NCBI GenBank assembly: GCA_011041825.1
Contig: DRAO01000026.1
Coordinates: forward strand, 1 to 5,176
Source: Chloroflexota bacterium
GTDB lineage: Bacteria > Chloroflexota > Anaerolineae > SpSt-600
Direction: 5' to 3'
DNA length: 5,176 bases
Each line of letters begins with the position of its first letter. The stretch's first letter is position 1. Below are positions 1-5,176 of the stretch, piece after piece. The notes beneath the pieces are model-generated. The model was not told the DNA's origin and ran no database searches. It worked only from the letters and a program-made list of their open reading frames with translations. Made by a program: the position numbers and the translations under genes.

Positions 1-4
1 GGCT

Positions 5-95
5 TGTTCAGGGCGCTTCCAGCGCCCTTTCCCTGCTCAGCCGGGAGCTTTGAGCTCCCGGCCCTTCTGCTGGCGGCTATGCCAGTATGAGCGAA
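5..95. repeat. Hairpin-rich direct repeat, copy 1
   Basis: About 91 nt that recurs at 181-271 with three differences (positions 34, 35 and 70). It contains three hairpins in a row: 10-28 (7-bp stem, loop TTCCA), 40-62 (9-10 bp stem, loop around TTTGA) and 70-85 (5-bp stem, six-base loop). If one base is allowed as an indel, the similarity extends to the left edge of the window, so this copy may begin upstream. No coding function is evident. It resembles intergenic palindromic repeats of the REP/BIME kind in style, but I do not recognise a named family. Confidence 0.9.
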
Positions 96-128
96 CACCT
101 TTTTGGGGAGGTAGCGGATGAACAGGAA

Positions 129-151
129 GGCCAGGGCTAAAAGCCCCGGCC
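129..151. other. GC-rich hairpin between the repeat copies
   Basis: The arms 129-138 and 142-151 pair over nine base pairs with one internal A/C mismatch (133/147), leaving a three-base AAA loop. No T tract follows, so it is not a typical intrinsic terminator. It belongs to the same run of palindromes as the flanking repeat copies. Confidence 0.7.
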
Positions 152-162
152 TGAGCAGTGGA

Positions 163-204
163 AGCCCGCTGGAAGCGGGCTGTTCAGGGCGCTTCCAGCG
201 CCCT
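163..204. other. Two adjacent hairpins with complementary loops
   Basis: Hairpin 163-181 (7-bp stem, loop TGGAA) is followed after four bases by hairpin 186-204 (7-bp stem, loop TTCCA). The two loops are exact reverse complements. The complementarity also extends into the stems: 168-177 can pair with 190-199 over 10 bp. The pair could therefore form either two hairpins with kissing loops or one long alternative stem. The second hairpin is the first hairpin of repeat copy 2. Confidence 0.65.
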
Positions 205-271
205 TTCCCCCCTCAGCCGGGAGCTTTGAGCTCCCGGCCCTTCTGTTGGCGGCTATGCCAGTATGAGCGAA
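181..271. repeat. Hairpin-rich direct repeat, copy 2
   Basis: Second copy of the 5-95 repeat. Its hairpins are 186-204, 216-238 and 246-261. Two of the three differences from copy 1 fall in the linker between hairpins 1 and 2. The third (C70 to T246) turns a C-G pair into a T(U)-G pair, so the third stem is kept. Conservation stops abruptly after the shared end TATGAGCGAA. Confidence 0.9.
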
Positions 272-307
272 GATTTTACCACCCCAGACACCTCTGAAGC
301 CACCAAG

Positions 308-336
308 TTGCCCTAGCATCAAATAAATGCTAAAAT
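308..336 (+). promoter_or_regulatory. Predicted sigma-70-type promoter for the leader RNA and kinase operon
   Basis: TTGCCC (308-313) and TAAAAT (331-336) are separated by 17 bases, the ideal spacing for a housekeeping-sigma promoter. Transcription would begin near 343, giving a leader of about 220 nt before the kinase start codon. The surrounding sequence is AT-rich compared with its neighbours. It is the best promoter candidate upstream of the kinase, but it is predicted from sequence alone. Confidence 0.55.
314..332. promoter_or_regulatory. Inverted repeat within the promoter, possible operator
   Basis: TAGCAT (314-319) and ATGCTA (327-332) form a perfect 6-bp inverted repeat with a 7-base AT-rich spacer. 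It lies in the spacer of the predicted promoter and overlaps the first bases of the -10 box. The position suits repressor binding. It could instead be a subterminal palindrome of a mobile element if the adjacent RNA is element-derived. Palindromes this short also arise by chance in AT-rich DNA. Confidence 0.35.
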
Positions 337-398
337 TAATATGCATAGTTCAAGGGGGTAGCACTCCATTTAACCGTGGTTGGCAATGTTGCACCACG

Positions 399-421
399 GT
401 GGGGGCAAAATCCCACTTTTT
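399..421 (+). terminator. Terminator-like hairpin inside the leader
   Basis: The arms 399-404 and 411-416 pair over six bases (the last is G-T), with a six-base loop, directly followed by five T residues (417-421). This has the shape of a weak intrinsic terminator about 60 nt after the predicted transcription start. It could serve as an attenuator for the kinase operon, or be just one helix of the larger RNA fold. The short stem makes efficient termination uncertain. Confidence 0.3.
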
Positions 422-547
422 ATGTTGACCACGATTAAGTGGAGGACTACCTTCAAGGGAATACGGAGAAAGCGAAGGTTTTGTCCGAGCAACGGTGAGC
501 CGTTGCCCAGGAATACTTCTCACGTAGCGGGATGAGCTTTGAAAGCT

Positions 548-557
548 AGGAAGGGGG
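548..557 (+). promoter_or_regulatory. Strong Shine-Dalgarno for the kinase GTG start
   Basis: A purine run, AGGAAGGGGG, ends four bases before GTG 562 and is the main reason for choosing that start. Its GGGGG part (552-557) could pair with 586-591 just inside the coding region, which would hide the ribosome binding site. That pairing competes with the hairpin at 587-634. Confidence 0.65.
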
Positions 558-561
558 ACTT

Positions 562-3500
562 GTGGGATTAGAGATTATTTTGAACCCCCCTATGGCTTTG
601 CCCCCTCTCCAACAAGGGCAAGGCTCCATAGGGGAACTCCTGCTTCTTTTCCTCCATATAATTGCTCTCGGCTTCCTCCTGGTCCAGCATCGTAGTTTCC
701 TCATCACCGTAAACCCTAAGCAGGCAATGGGCATCCTGGGGCTTATGGCGAGCTGTGGGGTTTTAAGCGCCGTTCCTCTGGTTAGGACCGTTCCCTCGCT
801 TTCCCCGCCTTTCCCTTTCCTGGCCCCTCTTCCCATCCTGTTTGCCGCCCGCTGGGGGATATGGCCCGGGGCTTTTGTTTCCTTAACCGGAGGCCTGGTG
901 AGCTTCCTGCTCACTTCCCATAGCCCCCTATATATGTTTCAGCAAGCTCTCTTCGGAGCCTTGGTGGGATGGCTGGTAACCCTCGAATACACCGATGAAC
1001 TCCCCCGTCTCCTGCGCCTCCCTCGAATAGCGGCATCGCTGGCTGCTTTCCTCACCTGGCCATTGCCTTTTTACATTTTCTTGGCCTCTCTCCCCTTATA
1101 TTACCTGGCAGGGGGATGGCAAATGCCCTTGGTGGAATTGGCCATAACTTTTGGTCCTGTCTTCCTGGAAGCCACATTGTTGGACATCTTATGGCCTCCA
1201 AGGAAGCCTCTCCATCCTGGGAAGCCATCTCCCTTCGCCCGTAGCTTAACCCTTCGGGTTAGCGCTTATCTGGTCCTCTTCCTGCTGCTTGTGTCTTTTG
1301 CTTTTATATCGGTAGTCTCATCCCTCACCACCCAGACCAATTTGGAGGTCTTGCTGAACACATTAGATAGAGATGCCCAGGCTCTGGCTTCCCTAACGGA
1401 GGATTTCTTGAACAGAGGGAGGGAGGTCGCTGGAAATCTGGCTCTCTCATTAAGCCGTGAGCCTCCAGAGCAATGGAGTCTGATCTTGGCTAAAACTTGC
1501 CCTACCTCATCCCTTGTCCAGTCCTGCTTGGTGGCCGAAAGCAACGGCTCTGTCATTGCCTCTTATCCTCCTTCGCTATCCCTAATTGACGAAGAGGCCC
1601 AGCTCCTGAGTTCTCCCCAAGTTCCGGGCGAAGCGCTGTTCAGCGGCATCTACACCCTGGATGGCGAGCCTTTCGTCTCCGCCCTTACCTCTTTGCCGGG
1701 TAATTATTGGCTGATGCTCAGGCTTCCCATAGCCAGGGGGACTCTTGCCGCCAGCTTCGGCAATAGGAAGCCAGAAGAAGCCTTCTTGCTCGACCGCCGG
1801 GGACGAGTTATCATCCCTCCTTCCAGCCCCCCTCTCCCTGAGTTTCCCCTTAACCTCGAAAAAGCCCGGCTCCTCAGAAGCACGGAGAGGGCTTTCTACA
1901 GCCTGCTCAGCGAACAGGGGGGATGGATTGTAGTCCGCCAGCCTCTCCCCTTAGGCTGGCAAGCAGTGATAACGGCCCCATATGGGGCGATAGTAGCCAG
2001 GGTTAATGCCCTCCTGGTGCCTTTCTCCGGGTTCCTGATATTGGTAACAATCTCCCTTACAATCCTGGCGATAGCTTTCTCTTCCAGGGTGGCTTCCCCC
2101 TTAGAGGAGTTGAGCCAGAGGGCCCTTCGGTTGGCCCGGGGCCACCTGGAAGAGAGCCTAATCCTGGCAAGGGATGATGAGATTGGGCAGCTAGCCAGGG
2201 CCTTGGATAGGATGCGCCTTACCCTCAAAGCCCGCCTCGATGACTCCTACTCCCTCCTGAGGATAAGCCAGAAGGCGCTTTCGGTGAGGGACCTGGAGAG
2301 GAGTATGAGGCTCTTCCTAGAGGGGCTGAAGGGCTTAACTAAGGCGAGCGGGGCCGGGCTTGCCTTGGTGGATAAATCGGGGTTGGTGCTTAATTTCATC
2401 TCTTACGGAGGGATATGGCAGGAGCAGAAGGGAGAACGCCTCAGCCCTCAATCCAGATTGGTGGCGATGCGGAAGAGACCCCTGTTGATAGGCAAGGCCC
2501 AGGAAGCCTCCCCCATCCTCCGGGACACGCTGAGGGAAATTGGCGCTAAAGCGGCCATCGGTATGCCCCTCCTTATAGGAGGAAGGCTGAAGGGGGTGCT
2601 GTGGTTGACATTTAAGTATCCCATTGACCTGACACCATCTGAGATGAGCTTGATAACAGCCATCGCCGGGCAACTGAGCGTGATGGCTGAAAACCTCGGG
2701 CTTCTCGAAAAAGCCGAGAGAGAACGCCTTCGGCTGGAGGCTATCTTGAACAGCACCCCTGACCCCATCTTGGTCCTGGACGAATTAGGCCGTCTGGCAA
2801 TCGTTAACCCTGCCGCCGAGGAGATGTTGGGCATAGAAGCGGAGCGGATTTTGGGCCTCCCTCTGATGGAAGCCCTGCGGGACCAGAACTGGAGGGGTTT
2901 CGTTGAGCAGATGAACCGGAGCACAACCACAATAAAAGGTGAAATAACCACCATCCGTGGCACCGTCTTTCACGTCTGGGCTTCCCCCATCATCCCCTCT
3001 GGCGATGGAGCTGGGGCATCTCAGATGCCTCAGGGTTGGGTAATAGTGCTCAGGGATATAACGCCTTTCAAGGAAGCCGAGCGCTCCCGCACGGAGATGC
3101 TGGAAATCGTCCTTCACGACCTGCGCTCTCCCCTCACCCTTGTGCAAGGATATGTGAAAATGCTGGGTCAGGTAGGGGAGCTCAATCGCCAGCAGCAGGA
3201 AATCGCTGGCAAAATGCTTCGGAGTCTCGACCACCTTACCGGGTTGGTCAATAACTTCCTGGATATAAGCCGTCTTGAGACAGGGCTGAGGGTCCAGTTA
3301 GCCCCCTGCTGGTTAAGGCCCATCGTCGAAGAAGCCGTGGAGGAGATGAGGGACAGAGCAGCCGAGAAATCAATCCTTCTGGAACTTCGCTTGCCGCCGG
3401 AGCCCTGCCCCTTCTTCGGAGATAGGGATTTCGTCAAGAGGGCGGTCATAAACCTCCTGGATAATGCCATTAAGTACACCCCTGGGCCAGGGCAGGTAAC

Positions 3501-3783
3501 CGTATCTGTAGAGGATGCAGCCCGCTTCTGGGTGCTCAAGGTCCAGGATACGGGCATAGGCATCCCCCAGGCTGACCAGCAGCGTATCTTTGAGAAATTC
3601 TACCGGGTCAAATCAAGCGAAGTCATCCGGGTCAGGGGCAGTGGGCTGGGCCTTGCGCTGGTGAAATCCGTGGCTGAGAGGCATCGGGGCAGGGTGTGGG
3701 TGAAGAGTGAACCAGGCAAAGGGAGCACCTTCTATTTTGCCATCCCAAAAGCCCGCAGACCATCGGGAGCTGAGATGCAATGA
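562..3783 (+). CDS. Multi-sensor membrane histidine kinase (membrane domain, Cache-like, HAMP, GAF, PAS, HisKA, HATPase_c)
   Basis: A 1073-aa sensor kinase that autophosphorylates and should pass phosphate to a response regulator not encoded here. The N-terminus (about 24-212) has six or so hydrophobic helices resembling a MASE- or ECF S-like integral membrane sensor. A further helix (about 233-254) precedes an extracytoplasmic region (256-480) of Cache-like layout, closed by a helix at 484-507. HAMP follows (about 507-560), then GAF (578-712), PAS (725-838, ending in a LRDIT motif), HisKA with HDLRSPL and phospho-acceptor His852, and HATPase_c with N-box N964/N968, G1 DTGIG at 996-1000, an F-box FEKFYR and G2 GSGLGLAL from 1026. 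All catalytic boxes are intact. GTG 562 is chosen for its strong Shine-Dalgarno; ATG 592 is possible but has none. The signal sensed is unknown. The 3' end overlaps ychF by 4 nt, so the two are probably co-translated. Domain limits and the transmembrane count are estimates by eye. Confidence 0.93.
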   Translation: MGLEIILNPPMALPPLQQGQGSIGELLLLFLHIIALGFLLVQHRSFLITVNPKQAMGILGLMASCGVLSAVPLVRTVPSLSPPFPFLAPLPILFAARWGIWPGAFVSLTGGLVSFLLTSHSPLYMFQQALFGALVGWLVTLEYTDELPRLLRLPRIAASLAAFLTWPLPFYIFLASLPLYYLAGGWQMPLVELAITFGPVFLEATLLDILWPPRKPLHPGKPSPFARSLTLRVSAYLVLFLLLVSFAFISVVSSLTTQTNLEVLLNTLDRDAQALASLTEDFLNRGREVAGNLALSLSREPPEQWSLILAKTCPTSSLVQSCLVAESNGSVIASYPPSLSLIDEEAQLLSSPQVPGEALFSGIYTLDGEPFVSALTSLPGNYWLMLRLPIARGTLAASFGNRKPEEAFLLDRRGRVIIPPSSPPLPEFPLNLEKARLLRSTERAFYSLLSEQGGWIVVRQPLPLGWQAVITAPYGAIVARVNALLVPFSGFLILVTISLTILAIAFSSRVASPLEELSQRALRLARGHLEESLILARDDEIGQLARALDRMRLTLKARLDDSYSLLRISQKALSVRDLERSMRLFLEGLKGLTKASGAGLALVDKSGLVLNFISYGGIWQEQKGERLSPQSRLVAMRKRPLLIGKAQEASPILRDTLREIGAKAAIGMPLLIGGRLKGVLWLTFKYPIDLTPSEMSLITAIAGQLSVMAENLGLLEKAERERLRLEAILNSTPDPILVLDELGRLAIVNPAAEEMLGIEAERILGLPLMEALRDQNWRGFVEQMNRSTTTIKGEITTIRGTVFHVWASPIIPSGDGAGASQMPQGWVIVLRDITPFKEAERSRTEMLEIVLHDLRSPLTLVQGYVKMLGQVGELNRQQQEIAGKMLRSLDHLTGLVNNFLDISRLETGLRVQLAPCWLRPIVEEAVEEMRDRAAEKSILLELRLPPEPCPFFGDRDFVKRAVINLLDNAIKYTPGPGQVTVSVEDAARFWVLKVQDTGIGIPQADQQRIFEKFYRVKSSEVIRVRGSGLGLALVKSVAERHRGRVWVKSEPGKGSTFYFAIPKARRPSGAEMQ
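587..634 (+). promoter_or_regulatory. Long hairpin in the first codons of the kinase gene
   Basis: Arm 587-603 pairs with 616-634 over 17 base pairs (one G-T), with a 2-nt bulge (624-625) and a 12-base loop (604-615). It covers roughly codons 9-25. Such stability near a start codon is unusual and would be expected to affect initiation or early elongation. No T tract follows, so it is not an intrinsic terminator. The in-frame ATG at 592 lies inside the 5' arm. Confidence 0.6.
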
Positions 3784-4877
3784 GCCTTCAAATTGGAATC
3801 GTCGGATTACCCAATGTAGGGAAGTCAACCCTCTTCAATGCCCTTACCAGAGCCAATGCTGCCGTAGCCAGTTACCCCTTTACCACCATAGAACCCAATA
3901 TAGGGGTGGCAGCAGTGCCAGACGAACGCCTATATGCTGTCGCCCAGGTGGTAAACCCCGAGACAGTAACCCCAGCTACGGTTGAATTTGTGGACATAGC
4001 GGGCCTTGTGAAGGGAGCCCATCAAGGCGAGGGGCTTGGGAACCGCTTCCTGGCTCACATCCGCAATGTGGATGCCATCGCTATGGTGGTGCGCTGCTTT
4101 GAAGCCCCCGACATCCCCCATCCTTCGGGGGAGATTGACCCCGTGGCCGACATCGAAATCGTGGATGTGGAAATGGCCCTGGCGGACTTGGAAACGGTGG
4201 AGAAACGGCTGAGTAAAACCAGGAGCGCTGCCAAATCCAGGCCCAGGGATTACGAAGATGTCCTGCTCCTGCTCGAAGACCTCCACCGCCACTTGGCGGC
4301 AGGACATCGGGCGGCTACCTGGCAGGGGGGAGATGAGGGGAAGGCCCTGGTCAGGGAGCTCAACCTCTTGACGGGCAAAGCCCGCCTGTTCGTGGCAAAC
4401 GTGTCCGAGGATGACCTCCCCGATGGAGGAGAACTGGTAGACAGGGTGCGGCAAAAGGCTCAAGAGGAAGGCTCGGAAGTGGTGGTTATATGTGCACCCC
4501 TGGAGGAAGAGCTGGCTCGGTGGCCCGAAGAGGAAGCTTTGGCCTATCTGAAGGAGCTAGGGCTGGAGGAGCCAGGCTTGAACCGCCTGGTCAGGGCCGG
4601 GTTTCACCTCCTCGACCTCATCACCTTCTTTACCGCCACAGGCCGGAGGGAGGTGCGGGCTTGGCCTGTGAAGAGGGGAACAACGGTGTGGGAGGCAGCC
4701 GGTAAAATCCACACCGATATGCAAAAGGGCTTTGTTCGGGCAGAGGTGATAAACTGGCGTGATTTCGTAGCCGCTGGGTCGTGGGCCGAAGCCCGAGCCA
4801 AGGGGATAGTACGGGTGGAAGGTCGAGATTACAAGGTGCAAGATGGGGATGTAATTCACATCCGGTTCAGCCATTAA
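3780..4877 (+). CDS. ychF: Redox-regulated ATPase YchF (OLA1/Obg-related P-loop NTPase)
   Basis: A 365-aa protein, full length for the family (about 363). YchF is a cytoplasmic, ribosome-associated P-loop NTPase of the Obg clade that prefers ATP over GTP and is linked to translation and stress responses. The Walker A/G1 motif is GLPNVGKST at 9-17, the G3 motif is DIAG at 72-75 followed by LVKGA, and the G4 position is NVSE (207-210) in place of NKxD, the change tied to relaxed base specificity. A helical, coiled-coil-like insert lies at about 130-185. The C-terminal TGS domain (about 280-363) carries the family signatures [16 protein letters not shown] and VQDGDV. The G5-like motif reads ICAPLEEEL, with Cys where Ser is usual. 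It starts in the ATGA overlap with the kinase stop; GGGAG (3765-3769) lies 10 bases upstream. The pairing with a kinase is probably transcriptional convenience rather than shared function. Confidence 0.97.
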   Translation: MSLQIGIVGLPNVGKSTLFNALTRANAAVASYPFTTIEPNIGVAAVPDERLYAVAQVVNPETVTPATVEFVDIAGLVKGAHQGEGLGNRFLAHIRNVDAIAMVVRCFEAPDIPHPSGEIDPVADIEIVDVEMALADLETVEKRLSKTRSAAKSRPRDYEDVLLLLEDLHRHLAAGHRAATWQGGDEGKALVRELNLLTGKARLFVANVSEDDLPDGGELVDRVRQKAQEEGSEVVVICAPLEEELARWPEEEALAYLKELGLEEPGLNRLVRAGFHLLDLITFFTATGRREVRAWPVKRGTTVWEAAGKIHTDMQKGFVRAEVINWRDFVAAGSWAEARAKGIVRVEGRDYKVQDGDVIHIRFSH

Positions 4878-4894
4878 TTTAGTTTATATATTGC

Positions 4895-4923
4895 TTGACG
4901 GGGCTTCTTTCTTATGATATTAT
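4895..4923 (+). promoter_or_regulatory. Predicted sigma-70-type promoter for the lipoprotein gene
   Basis: TTGACG (4895-4900) and TATTAT (4918-4923) are 17 bases apart, close to consensus. Transcription would start near 4930, giving a 5' leader of about 36 nt. It lies in the 88-nt gap after ychF, where no intrinsic terminator is visible, so the lipoprotein gene may be read both from this promoter and by readthrough from upstream. Confidence 0.7.
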
Positions 4924-4965
4924 GATGATGACCTTTTCTTACCCCCATAGTAGGGAGGATTTCCT

Positions 4966-5176
4966 ATGAGGAAGAGCTTGCTTGTCCTTTTGAGTATCGT
5001 TACCCTGCTCATCGGTTGCACTCGCCCTAAACCTCAGCCGCCTACTCCTACTCCCCTTCCGTCAACCCCGGTTGTGGCAGCGGTGCAACCGAGCCCTACT
5101 AAAGCCCAGGTTACAGAAGTCCCTGCACAGCCTCCTGAAACAGCCACCCCCGTTGCCCAGGCTACACAGGTTGGGA
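4966..5176 (+). CDS. Secreted lipoprotein, N-terminal part (cut by window end)
   Basis: Seventy codons are visible before the right edge. ATG 4966 has a good Shine-Dalgarno (AGGGAGG, 4952-4958) seven bases upstream. The product begins with a short basic start (MRKS), a hydrophobic stretch (residues 5-16) and a lipobox LIGC (15-18), so Cys18 should be lipidated after signal peptidase II cleavage and the protein anchored outside the cytoplasmic membrane. What follows (about 19-70) is a low-complexity linker rich in Pro, Thr, Ala, Val and Gln, typical of a tether between lipid anchor and folded domain. Solute-binding proteins, LysM proteins and peptidases can all follow such a tether, and the functional domain lies outside the window. 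No function is assigned. It has its own promoter and is probably a separate transcription unit from the kinase-ychF pair. Confidence 0.85.
   Translation, partial: MRKSLLVLLSIVTLLIGCTRPKPQPPTPTPLPSTPVVAAVQPSPTKAQVTEVPAQPPETATPVAQATQVG

Larger units (their letters stand above)
354..557 (+). ncRNA. Structured leader RNA; candidate HEARO/omega-like RNA (identity unproven)
   Basis: About 200 non-coding nt between the predicted promoter and the kinase start that fold extensively. Arm 357-373 pairs with 435-451 in a long helix, broken only by a 2x2 internal loop (362-363/445-446). Inside it, 374-380 can pair with 393-399, or alternatively 375-384 can pair with 424-433, and both cannot form at once. 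Hairpin 399-416 is followed by T5. Downstream, 449-454 pairs with 474-479 and so competes with the outer helix. Further pairings are 464-467 with 484-487, a 7-bp hairpin at 489-506 with loop TGAG, and a small hairpin at 535-547. The TTTAACC...GATTAAG framing and the GGAGG-CTAC helix edge remind me of HEARO RNAs (omega RNAs of IscB/IsrB elements), but I cannot test this. The alternative is a cis-acting riboswitch or attenuator leader of a family I do not recognise. I am fairly sure that it is structured and unsure of its identity. Confidence 0.5.

Noticed and set aside
118..297. A 59-codon plus-strand reading frame starting at ATG 118 with a good SD-like GGGGAGG upstream.
   Set aside because: Most of it runs through the hairpin repeat (copy 2 and the preceding palindromes), and the peptide is low in recognisable features. 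The palindromic DNA explains the sequence better than a gene does.
137..346. A 69-codon minus-strand open frame across the repeat region.
   Set aside because: It overlaps the palindromic repeat and the promoter, shows no recognisable protein motif, and has no convincing support as a gene.
1..353. A CRISPR array as an explanation of the left-hand repeats.
   Set aside because: There are only two copies, about 91 nt long and 176 nt apart, with palindromic content between them. This does not fit the short, regularly spaced repeats of CRISPR.
354..557. Common leader RNAs (TPP, SAM, cobalamin, FMN, T-box, c-di-GMP) and RNase P, SRP RNA or tmRNA.
   Set aside because: None of their diagnostic conserved strings that I know were found in this region.
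2448..2963. A 171-codon open frame on the minus strand inside the kinase gene.
   Set aside because: It lies opposite the GAF-PAS coding region of an intact kinase; such antisense frames are common in GC-rich genes, and no domain is visible.
4847..4863. A 6-bp hairpin at the end of ychF as a possible terminator.
   Set aside because: It lies inside the last ychF codons and has no T tract directly after it.

Overview
The window looks like a bacterial chromosome segment. The coding regions are moderately GC-rich, the two complete genes are co-directional and translationally coupled, and a third gene is cut by the right edge. The Pro/Thr-rich linker after the lipobox of the third gene, together with the overall style, suggests a Chloroflexota-like (Anaerolineae-type) bacterium. 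That assignment is an inference and is not proven by any marker here.

Left part (1-353): there is no convincing protein gene. Positions 1-271 form a hairpin-rich repeat region. A segment of about 91 nt, holding three hairpins in a row, occurs twice at an offset of 176 nt (5-95 and 181-271; three mismatches, none disrupting a stem). Two further hairpins lie between the copies. A plausible sigma-70-type promoter (308-336) contains a 6-bp inverted repeat between its two boxes.

Leader (354-557): about 200 nt of non-coding sequence can fold extensively. It has a long closing helix, at least two mutually exclusive pairings, an early terminator-like hairpin with a T5 tract, and further hairpins leading into a strong Shine-Dalgarno. 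Its layout reminds me of HEARO/omega-type RNAs (the guide RNAs of IscB/IsrB nucleases). No such nuclease gene is in the window, and the identity is a hypothesis.

Genes: a 1073-aa multi-sensor membrane histidine kinase (562-3783) starts with GTG directly after the leader, and a strong 17-bp hairpin lies in its first 25 codons. It overlaps by 4 nt (ATGA) the gene for the universal P-loop NTPase YchF (3780-4877). After an 88-nt gap with a good promoter comes the start of a secreted lipoprotein gene (4966 to the window end). No response regulator for the kinase is present. The main point of interest is the RNA-structured region 1-640 upstream of and into the kinase gene.
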